From Acidobacteria bacterium CG_4_9_14_3_um_filter_49_7 (GTDB lineage: Bacteria; Acidobacteriota; Holophagae; Thermotomaculales; Thermotomaculaceae), in NCBI GenBank assembly GCA_002789615.1, contig PFTO01000208.1, forward strand, positions 1-5,753: 5,753 nt of DNA. The letters run 5' to 3'. A model generated the notes under the pieces. It did not search any database. It saw nothing but the letters and a program-made list of their open reading frames with translations, and was not told where the DNA came from. Position numbers and translations under genes: made by a program. Position 1 is the stretch's first letter; the number at the start of each line of letters is the position of its first letter. Positions 1-4,758 of the stretch are shown one piece after another.

Positions 1-210
1 CCCATTGTGATACAGAATGCCAAGCCTACATTGTGCATTGACACTGCCTCTTTTTGCTTCTTTAAGAAAAAGACTATGTGCTTTTTTAAAATCACCATTG
101 TTGTATGCTTTAAGTCCTTCTTCAAAATCATTTGCATAAGAAATACCTGAAATATTCATCCCAAGCAAAAGAACTAACCCCAGAATAATTAAAGGCGCAT
201 TTTTATGCAT
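1..210 (-). CDS. Sel1-repeat (TPR-like) secreted protein, N-terminal part, runs off left edge
   Basis: The first 70 codons of a minus-strand gene lie here; the gene continues past the left edge. It starts at ATG 208-210 and has a GGAGG ribosome binding site (about 219-223) roughly 8 nt upstream. Residues 1-26 form a signal peptide: MHKN, then a hydrophobic stretch (residues 5-18, rich in Leu, Ile and Gly), ending in Ser-Tyr-Ala, a plausible signal peptidase I site after Ala26. The mature part begins NDFEEGLKAYNNGDFKKA and continues with AKRGSVNAQCRLGILYHNG, which fits the Sel1 repeat pattern (Ala-x2-Gly-x3-Ala-x2-x-Leu-Gly-x2-Tyr-x2-Gly). Sel1 proteins are alpha-helical scaffolds for protein-protein contacts; the export signal places this one in the periplasm or outside the cell. 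The specific partner and role cannot be told from 70 residues. The gene has its own promoter and is A+T-richer than the genes to the right. A generic TPR protein is the alternative reading. Confidence 0.8.
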   Translation of the reverse strand, partial: MHKNAPLIILGLVLLLGMNISGISYANDFEEGLKAYNNGDFKKAHSLFLKEAKRGSVNAQCRLGILYHNG

Positions 211-258
211 AGCGTTACCCTCCAGAATAATTTATAAGCTTGTTCTACAATTGATAGC

Positions 259-287
259 ATTATATCCAACAAAAAAAGAACAATCAA
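259..287 (-). promoter_or_regulatory. sigma70-type promoter of the Sel1-repeat gene
   Basis: Read on the minus strand, TTGATT (282-287) and TATAAT (259-264) are separated by exactly 17 nt. The -10 box is a perfect consensus and the -35 box matches 4 of 6 positions. Transcription would start near 252, giving a leader of about 40 nt that contains the GGAGG of the Sel1-repeat gene. The promoter is inferred from sequence only. Confidence 0.65.
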
Positions 288-313
288 GCGTTTTATGTGA
301 AAATGAAATTTAG

Positions 314-350
314 ATTGCCGCGCCCCCGATAATATCGGGGGACTCGCAAT
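314..350. repeat. palindromic interspersed repeat (REP/MITE-like hairpin)
   Basis: A near-perfect palindrome CCCCCGAT-AAT-ATCGGGGG (323-341) is enclosed by a second, interrupted pair of arms, ATTGC (314-318) and GCAAT (346-350). On the minus strand the outer part reads GTCATTGCGAG ... GCGGCAATCT, which matches from memory a family of short dispersed palindromes seen in many environmental bacterial genomes. It lies 14 nt past the stop of the LivK-like remnant. It could act as a hairpin at the 3' end of that transcript, but no T-tract follows, so a dispersed repeat is the better reading. Only one copy is in this window. Confidence 0.55.
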
Positions 351-363
351 GACGGAAACTCGC

Positions 364-543
364 TTACGGTTTCCAGTATTCCTCAAATTTTCCGTTCTTC
401 GTAATCCACACCACATAAGGCGCGATTGTTATATCGCCTTTTGCGTCAAATTTTATCTTGCCGACTGCGCCGCTGAATTCCAATGAGTGAAGTTTCTCAA
501 TAATAGAGCACGTCCCTTTAGTTGTTGAAGTAAGAAGCGACAT
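364..543 (-). pseudogene. C-terminal remnant of a branched-chain amino acid ABC transporter substrate-binding protein (LivK type)
   Basis: On the minus strand an open frame from ATG 541-543 to TAA 364-366 encodes 59 residues. The last 45 or so (IIEKLHSLEFSGAVGKIKFD, then AKGDITIAPYVVWITKNGKF and EEYWKP) match the conserved C-terminus of periplasmic Leu/Ile/Val-binding proteins: an 'hsleFsGvtGkikFDekGd' block followed by the final strand and 'dGkf'. Intact family members have roughly 370-400 residues, so about seven eighths of the gene is missing. The first dozen residues (MSLLTSTTKGTC) do not look like the family, and the preceding codon is a stop, so homology ends near 505-510. No ribosome binding site or signal peptide is present. 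This is a broken gene end, not a functional transporter subunit. The missing part was presumably replaced when the sequence from about 510 upward was joined here. Confidence 0.7.
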
Positions 544-553
544 CGATTAAAAT
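525..553 (+). promoter_or_regulatory. putative promoter of the orphan ORF at 591
   Basis: TTGAAG (525-530) and TAAAAT (548-553) are 17 nt apart, matching the -35 and -10 consensus at 4 of 6 and 5 of 6 positions. The predicted start near 560 leaves a leader of about 30 nt. The left arm of a 9-bp inverted repeat (533-541) lies in the spacer between the boxes, a position where a bound protein could block RNA polymerase. Confidence 0.45.
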
Positions 554-590
554 ATTTAACCAAAAACCAAATAAAAAGGAGGTCGCTTCT
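533..590. repeat. 9-bp inverted repeat bracketing the promoter and ribosome binding site
   Basis: AGAAGCGAC (533-541) and GTCGCTTCT (582-590) are exact reverse complements separated by 40 nt of A+T-rich DNA. A further two positions match after one mismatch. The left arm sits in the promoter spacer and the right arm ends directly before the ATG at 591. It could be a two-site operator or the end structure of a decayed insertion element; the sequence alone does not separate these. Confidence 0.45.
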
Positions 591-788
591 ATGAGTAAAA
601 GATACAGTAAGATGGCAAAAAAATGCAAAGAACCCTCTAAGGACAGCCAACCGGTGGGGAGAGTGTGTAACGTGCGGTGCAATCGATGGAGGCAAATAAT
701 GAGCAATGAACATGCCCTGGCAGAAGGAGGCCAGAATTATGGGGTAATGCCAGAAGTTTCTTATCTTCTCTCCTTTCCCCACATTTGA
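591..788 (+). CDS. orphan 65-aa ORF of unknown function, possibly the stub of a disrupted gene
   Basis: ATG 591-593 is preceded by an AGGAGG ribosome binding site (577-582) at an ideal 8 nt spacing and by a promoter-like sequence (525-553), so translation initiation here is well supported. The product begins MSKRYSKMAKKCKEP and is basic and hydrophilic at first. It then contains Cys35-type residues in VCNVRCNRW with no recognisable fold, and it ends in a hydrophobic PEVSYLLSFPHI. I recognise no family. The start MSKRYS resembles the first residues of some insertion-sequence OrfA proteins, but nothing after it supports a transposase. The good start signals followed by unconvincing coding sequence suggest the beginning of a real gene fused to unrelated DNA. 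The stop codon (786-788) overlaps the extended -10 element of the next transcription unit. It may be a genuine small gene or only a stub. Confidence 0.3.
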   Translation: MSKRYSKMAKKCKEPSKDSQPVGRVCNVRCNRWRQIMSNEHALAEGGQNYGVMPEVSYLLSFPHI

Positions 789-794
789 TACAAT
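786..794 (+). promoter_or_regulatory. extended -10 promoter of the trm112-like/PTPS-like/lepB unit
   Basis: TGATACAAT at 786-794 is a TGn extended -10 motif followed by TACAAT (5 of 6 to consensus). At the expected -35 distance (766-771) there is only TTCTCT, a poor match, which is tolerated at extended -10 promoters. Transcription would begin near 801, just before the GGAGG at 803-807, giving a very short leader of about 12 nt. Confidence 0.45.
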
Positions 795-812
795 AAGATT
801 CTGGAGGAAACT

Positions 813-986
813 ATGAAGTTTAATGAAAAATTGCTTGAAATCATTGTTTGCCCGGAATGCAAAAAGGATCTCAAGCTCACGACGGACAGGAAGGGGCTTC
901 GGTGCAGTCAATGCAAACGGGTCTATCAAATTGATGAGAACGGCATTCCCCATCTACTCCTGGAGGAAGCCAGGGTTGAAGAATAG
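813..986 (+). CDS. Trm112 / UPF0434 (YcaR-like) small zinc-ribbon protein
   Basis: This gene encodes a 57-residue protein starting at ATG 813 with GGAGG (803-807) 5 nt upstream. It opens with KLLEIIVCPECKKDL and continues LRCSQCKRVYQIDENGIPHLLLEEAR, the hallmark layout of Trm112-like proteins: Cys13-x2-Cys16, Cys31-x2-Cys34, then a Tyr-x-Ile-x-x-Gly-Ile-Pro strand and a final Leu-x-x-Glu-Glu-Ala. The length is typical for bacterial members (about 55-65 residues). The four cysteines should bind one zinc ion. In eukaryotes and archaea Trm112 is the activating subunit of several methyltransferases acting on tRNA, rRNA and release factors; in bacteria the partner is usually unknown. The last 11 nt overlap the next gene, and that gene's ribosome binding site lies inside this one, so the two are probably translationally coupled. 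Family assignment is firm; the biochemical role is not. Confidence 0.88.
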   Translation: MKFNEKLLEIIVCPECKKDLKLTTDRKGLRCSQCKRVYQIDENGIPHLLLEEARVEE

Positions 987-1323
987 TTTTTTCGTTACGG
1001 CAAGAATTCCCTGCAAAGTCACGTATATGGAAGAAGGACAGCTGAAGGGTGACCGGTTTACCCTCGCGGTTACTCTTTCATCAAGGGAATTGGACAAAGA
1101 CGGTTTTGTTGTGGATTTCGACCCCGTTCAACAGATGCTGGAAAAACTCCGGGATCAGTTGGAAGCGAAACCGCTGGATCATTTCACAGGCAGTCCTTTT
1201 TCCATGAAATCGCTGCTGACTTTTATACATCAGCAGCTTGACGAATCAATCAAAACACATCATATTATTCAGAAGGTCTACCTTGAAGGAGATCGGGAGG
1301 GATTCGGCCTTGAAGTTAATTGA
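976..1323 (+). CDS. divergent 6-pyruvoyl-tetrahydropterin synthase / QueD-like protein lacking the zinc site
   Basis: The product has 115 residues. The chosen start is TTG 976-978 because GGAGG (962-966) lies 9 nt upstream; in-frame ATG codons further upstream would overlap the Trm112-like gene almost entirely. The order of motifs fits the small T-fold (PTPS/QueD) family: an N-terminal F-x-x-A strand (FFVTARIP, residues 5-12), LKGDRFTLAVTL (23-34) at the place of the usual L-H-G-H-N-Y-x-(L/V)-x-V, DGFVVDFDPV (42-51) for 'GmviDF', PLDH (66-69) for the catalytic Leu-Asp-His, SPFSMKSLLTFI (73-84) for 'nPT.E.la', and YLEGDREG (102-109) near the usual 'E' strand. In active enzymes three histidines bind zinc and a cysteine shortly before HGH is catalytic. 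By my alignment these are Arg10, Lys24, Asp26 and Glu20 here, so normal 7,8-dihydroneopterin-triphosphate chemistry is unlikely. Its last 14 nt overlap lepB. The fold assignment is an eye-made homology call. Confidence 0.6.
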   Translation: MKNSFFVTARIPCKVTYMEEGQLKGDRFTLAVTLSSRELDKDGFVVDFDPVQQMLEKLRDQLEAKPLDHFTGSPFSMKSLLTFIHQQLDESIKTHHIIQKVYLEGDREGFGLEVN

Positions 1324-1813
1324 CGTGCTCAGCAAACACAAGACAAGCTTTCTTCTGCTATATGCCGGGTTGCTTCTTCCCGTCATTCTGCTCTTTTATT
1401 TCTTCAAACCCATGGTAATCTCCGGCTCCAGTATGTATCCGACTTTCCACAATAATGACCACATTGTGGTTGATAAGTTTAATGGTTACATATCAACACT
1501 GAAAAGAGGAGATGTGATTGTATTTTTCTCTCCCATTGATGAAAACCGCCTGTTGGTCAAACGCATTATCGGACTTCCCGGGGATGTTATCGCGATTCGA
1601 AACGGCAGTGTGCTTCTCAATGGCAAATTGCTCCGGGAACCTTACACCAACCACCGTTCAGAAAGTTATGAAACAATTCCAGCTTTTCTCATCCCTGACG
1701 ATTCAGTATTCGTTCTGGGTGACAATCGACTGGTCAGCGCAGATTCACGGGAATGGGGCGCAGTGGACAAATCCCGCATCTACGGAAAATACATTCTCAA
1801 ACTGAGAAACTGA
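1310..1813 (+). CDS. lepB: signal peptidase I (leader peptidase)
   Basis: This membrane-bound serine protease cuts signal peptides from proteins exported by the Sec and Tat routes. TTG 1310-1312 is taken as the start because GGAGG (1296-1300) lies 9 nt upstream; GTG 1325 is the alternative, and the ATG at 1238 would overlap the previous gene by 86 nt and adds residues unlike the family. The 167-residue product has one N-terminal membrane segment (about residues 13-32), then SGSSMYPTF with nucleophile Ser41, the substrate-pocket block HIVVDK (51-56), LLVKRIIGLPGD (81-92) with general base Lys84, and GDNRLVSADSREWG (137-150), the conserved 'GDNR..S.DSR.WG' box. All catalytic motifs are intact. 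Length fits the short, single-span type seen in Gram-positives and many other phyla, not the two-span E. coli form of about 324 residues. It is the last gene of the plus-strand unit and converges on uvrA. Confidence 0.93.
   Translation: MKLIDVLSKHKTSFLLLYAGLLLPVILLFYFFKPMVISGSSMYPTFHNNDHIVVDKFNGYISTLKRGDVIVFFSPIDENRLLVKRIIGLPGDVIAIRNGSVLLNGKLLREPYTNHRSESYETIPAFLIPDDSVFVLGDNRLVSADSREWGAVDKSRIYGKYILKLRN
1794..1808. terminator. weak hairpin at the lepB/uvrA convergent end
   Basis: TTCTCA-AAC-TGAGAA forms a 6-bp stem with a 3-nt loop inside the last codons of lepB. On the plus strand the nearest T-run (1826-1830 onward) is about 17 nt away, and on the minus strand there is only TATTTT downstream, so this is a poor intrinsic terminator in either direction. 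It is recorded because it is the only stem near the two facing stop codons, which are 9 bp apart. Confidence 0.15.
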
Positions 1814-1822
1814 CACAATCTT

Positions 1823-4633
1823 CTATTTTTTCAACACTTTTTTAAGAAATTTCCCGGTATAAGAAGCCTTACAACTCATTATCTTCTCCGGTTGTCCCAC
1901 TACTACAACCTCTCCGCCTTCATCTCCACCCTCCGGGCCCAGATCAATAATGTAGTCTGAACTCTTAATCACATCAAGATTGTGCTCAATCACCACTATC
2001 GTGTTGCCCGCATCGACCAGTCTATTCAGCACGGACAGGAGTTTTGCCACATCGTCAAAGTGCAGGCCGGTGGTCGGCTCATCCAGGATATAGAGAGTGC
2101 TCCCTGTGGCTCTCTTGGATAGCTCCCGAGCCAGCTTGATTCGCTGGGCCTCACCTCCGCTTAAGGTAGTTGCCGGCTGCCCCAGGCGTACATAGGACAA
2201 GCCCACGTCGAACAGAGTCCTGAGCTTGTTGCGTATTTTGGGAATCGCACTGAAGAAATCCAATGCTTCCTCTACTGTCATTTCCAGCACGTCCGCTATG
2301 CTCTTCCCCTTGTATCGCACCTCCAGTGTTTCCCGGTTGTATCGCCTGCCGGCGCACTGTTCGCAAGTCACGTATACGTCCGGCAGAAAGTGCATTTCAA
2401 TTTTAATCAGTCCATCCCCCCGGCATTTTTCACACCGCCCACCCTTAACATTAAAGCTGAACCGGCCGGGCTTATAACCCCGTGTCCGGGACTCCGATGT
2501 TTGTGCGAACAATTCCCGGATAGGGGTAAACAAGCCGGTGTAGGTGGCGGGATTGGAGCGCGGTGTTCTACCGATCGGAGACTGATCAATGGCAATCACT
2601 TTGTCTACATTCTCAGCCCCTGAAATGCGGGACAGGCCAACGCCTTTCAATGAACGGCCCCCGAGTTTTCTTCGCAGTGCTTTTCTTAAAATTCCGTTGA
2701 CAAGAGTACTCTTTCCGCTCCCCGACACACCGGTTACGCAAATGAACACGCCAAGGGGAAATTTTGTATTCAATCCCCTGAGGTTATGCAAAGTGGCACC
2801 GGACAGGGTAAGCCATCCTTTCGGTTTGCGCCGCATATCCGGAACCGGGATACTTTTTCTTCCCGACAAATACATTCCAGTAATGGAACCTGGACAGGCC
2901 CGGATTTCGGCCGGTTTCCCGGTGCAGACTACTCTTCCGCCATGTTCCCCCGCTCCCGGACCGAGGTCCACGACGAAATCTGCCGAATCGATGGTTTCCT
3001 CGTCATGCTCCACTACAATCACTGTATTTCCGAGATCCCGCATCTTTTCCAATGTTTGAATCAACCGCCGATTGTCCCGCTGATGTAACCCAATGGAGGG
3101 TTCATCCAGCACATAGACCACTCCCATGAGTTTTGAACCAATCTGTGTTGCCAGCCGGATTCTCTGGGATTCTCCTCCACTCAGCGTACCGGCGGAGCGG
3201 TTCAACGTCAAGTATGACAGCCCCACATCGTTGAGAAACTCCAGGCGCTGCACAATTTCCTTGAGAATTTTATCGGCAATCTTTGTCTGCGTCTCATTCA
3301 ATTTCAGTGACTGGAACATCTGAATCGCTTTTTCCACAGACAGTTCGGTAAAATCCATGATATTCCGGCCATTTATGGTCACCGCCAGGATCTCGGGACG
3401 AAGCCGCCGCCCGTCACAGGACGGGCACTCCCGTGCGGACATGAATTTCTCAAGTTCTTCCCGCGTGTCTGAAGATGTCGTTTCCCCGTAACGCCTTCTC
3501 AACATGGGAATAATTCCTTCGTAATGGGATCGCCACTGATATCGGGAACCTTTGCGGCTTTCGTACACAAAATCCAATTTGCTGTCCGTTCCGTGCAGAA
3601 TGGCGTGTTTAGCAGCATCTGATAGCTGTCCAAAGGGTGTATCAAAATCAAATCCGAAATTTGCGGCCAGCGTTTTCAACAACGCACTCCGGTATCCCAT
3701 TCCGGGATTCTTCAATGGGAGCAAGGCTCCCTCCCGAATGCTGAGACCGGGGTTTACAATCAAATCTTCGTCAAACTCCATCAAAACACCCAGTCCATGA
3801 CAATCCGGGCAGGCGCCATGGGGAGAGTTGAACGAAAAATTCCTCGGCTGCAAAGCCGGGATACTGATATTGCAATCCGGACAGGCGAAGTGTTCACTGA
3901 ACAATTCGGTTGTCTCTGTTTTGTGAAAAACAACTTCTACCAGGCCTTCTGACAGTTTCAACGCCAATTCCACAGATTCCGCGATTCGGGAACGGCTATC
4001 CGGTCCAACCTTTATTCTGTCAATAATCAGGGAAATGAAGTGGCGAATATTTTTTTCAAGAGTCGGAGGATCATCCAGCGTAATAACCTCTTTGTCCACA
4101 ATGGCCCTTACAAAGCCCTTCGCAAGATATGCATCAAAGAATTTTTTAAACTCTCCCTTCTTGTCTCGCACCACCGGAGCACAGATGGAGATTCGGATCC
4201 CTTCCGGCAACGCGGAAAGTTTTTCAGCTATTTCAGAAGGTGACTGAGAGGACACCGGTTTCCCACAACCGGGACAATGAGGCTCGCCGGCGCGGGCAAA
4301 TAGAATTCGAAGATAGTCGTAGATTTCGGTCACCGTTGCTACAGTAGACCTGGGATTTCTATGGGTCGTCTTCTGTTCGATGGCAATGGCAGGGGAAAGG
4401 CCCTCAATCAAATCCACGTCCGGCTTTTCCATCTGATCCAGAAACTGTCGGGCATAGGATGACAGCGATTCCACGTAGCGGCGTTGTCCCTCCGCATAAA
4501 TTGTGTCGAAGGCAAGGGAAGATTTCCCGGATCCAGACAAACCGGTAATTACGACCAATCTGTTCCGGGGAATTTTCAAGTCAACGTTCTTCAGGTTGTG
4601 TGCCCTGGCTCCCTTTATTGTAATTTCTTTCAC
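1823..4633 (-). CDS. uvrA: UvrABC excinuclease subunit A
   Basis: UvrA is the damage-sensing ATPase of nucleotide excision repair: a dimer that finds distorted DNA with UvrB and hands it over for incision by UvrC. The GTG at 4631-4633 is preferred as start, giving 936 residues beginning with a KEITIKGARAHNLKN block exactly as in other UvrA proteins, with GGAG 5 nt upstream. The longer frame from GTG 4691-4693 (956 residues) lacks a ribosome binding site. In the 956-residue numbering: Walker A GLSGSGKSS (51-59), CPGC (140-143), zinc cysteines 271/274/295/298, CPSC (423-426), ABC signature LSGGES (504-509), Walker B VYVLDE (526-531), second Walker A GVSGSGKS (655-662), zinc cysteines 754/757/777/780, second signature LSGGEA (844-849), Walker B ILDEPTTGLH (869-878). 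All are intact and length is normal. It ends at TAG 1823-1825, facing lepB. I saw no LexA-type box upstream, though SOS boxes vary between phyla. Confidence 0.97.
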   Translation of the reverse strand: MKEITIKGARAHNLKNVDLKIPRNRLVVITGLSGSGKSSLAFDTIYAEGQRRYVESLSSYARQFLDQMEKPDVDLIEGLSPAIAIEQKTTHRNPRSTVATVTEIYDYLRILFARAGEPHCPGCGKPVSSQSPSEIAEKLSALPEGIRISICAPVVRDKKGEFKKFFDAYLAKGFVRAIVDKEVITLDDPPTLEKNIRHFISLIIDRIKVGPDSRSRIAESVELALKLSEGLVEVVFHKTETTELFSEHFACPDCNISIPALQPRNFSFNSPHGACPDCHGLGVLMEFDEDLIVNPGLSIREGALLPLKNPGMGYRSALLKTLAANFGFDFDTPFGQLSDAAKHAILHGTDSKLDFVYESRKGSRYQWRSHYEGIIPMLRRRYGETTSSDTREELEKFMSARECPSCDGRRLRPEILAVTINGRNIMDFTELSVEKAIQMFQSLKLNETQTKIADKILKEIVQRLEFLNDVGLSYLTLNRSAGTLSGGESQRIRLATQIGSKLMGVVYVLDEPSIGLHQRDNRRLIQTLEKMRDLGNTVIVVEHDEETIDSADFVVDLGPGAGEHGGRVVCTGKPAEIRACPGSITGMYLSGRKSIPVPDMRRKPKGWLTLSGATLHNLRGLNTKFPLGVFICVTGVSGSGKSTLVNGILRKALRRKLGGRSLKGVGLSRISGAENVDKVIAIDQSPIGRTPRSNPATYTGLFTPIRELFAQTSESRTRGYKPGRFSFNVKGGRCEKCRGDGLIKIEMHFLPDVYVTCEQCAGRRYNRETLEVRYKGKSIADVLEMTVEEALDFFSAIPKIRNKLRTLFDVGLSYVRLGQPATTLSGGEAQRIKLARELSKRATGSTLYILDEPTTGLHFDDVAKLLSVLNRLVDAGNTIVVIEHNLDVIKSSDYIIDLGPEGGDEGGEVVVVGQPEKIMSCKASYTGKFLKKVLKK

Positions 4634-4758
4634 TTCAACTCCATCTTCAACCTCGTTCGGGATCTGATTATACTTGATACCCTGTTCGGGCACGAAAATA
4701 ATTCACAGCATCATTACGAAAATTCATATTCTCCAGCATTTTCAAGTAAAGTAAACGA
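4634..4758 (-). other. permease-uvrA intergenic leader
   Basis: These 125 nt lie between the permease stop and the preferred uvrA start. They are A+T-rich, with no stem-loop plus T-run that would end the permease transcript, so read-through into uvrA is possible. They contain the tentative TATAAT described separately and a 19-codon open frame (4668-4727) preceded by GGAG at only 3 nt, which is too close for a convincing start. Confidence 0.4.
4639..4672 (-). promoter_or_regulatory. TATAAT -10 box and ribosome binding site deciding the uvrA start
   Basis: On the minus strand a perfect TATAAT lies at 4667-4672, predicting transcription from about 4660, and GGAG lies at 4639-4642, 5 nt before GTG 4633. 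The TATAAT is downstream of the GTG at 4693, so a transcript from here can only use the inner start. No convincing -35 is present at 16-18 nt (closest is TTCGTG), so the promoter itself remains tentative. Confidence 0.4.

Noticed and set aside
597..780. Possible structured RNA or riboswitch (short complementary pieces such as CTGG/CCAG)
   Set aside because: No extended helix set, no known riboswitch or SRP/tRNA consensus, and no terminator could be recognised by eye.
453..953. 166-codon minus-strand frame opposite the left junction and the Trm112-like gene
   Set aside because: It lies antisense to the well-supported 57-residue Trm112-like gene, shows no recognisable family, and has no clear ribosome binding site. 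It reads as a shadow frame.
823..975. N-terminal extension of the PTPS-like protein back to an ATG at 823
   Set aside because: These 51 codons overlap the Trm112-like gene in another frame, are rich in Arg and Ser without family similarity, and the TTG at 976 has its own GGAGG.
1238..1309. Longer LepB starting at ATG 1238
   Set aside because: It would overlap the previous gene by 86 nt, adds a basic non-family segment before the membrane helix, and lacks a ribosome binding site comparable to the GGAGG before TTG 1310.
2589..3059. Plus-strand open frames opposite uvrA
   Set aside because: They are antisense to intact, motif-complete uvrA, have no family similarity, and are expected mirror-frame artefacts of that codon usage.
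4668..4727. 19-codon leader-peptide frame upstream of uvrA, ending at the TATAAT
   Set aside because: GGAG is only 3 nt from its ATG, there is no regulatory codon run or attenuator stem, and such short frames arise by chance in A+T-rich DNA.
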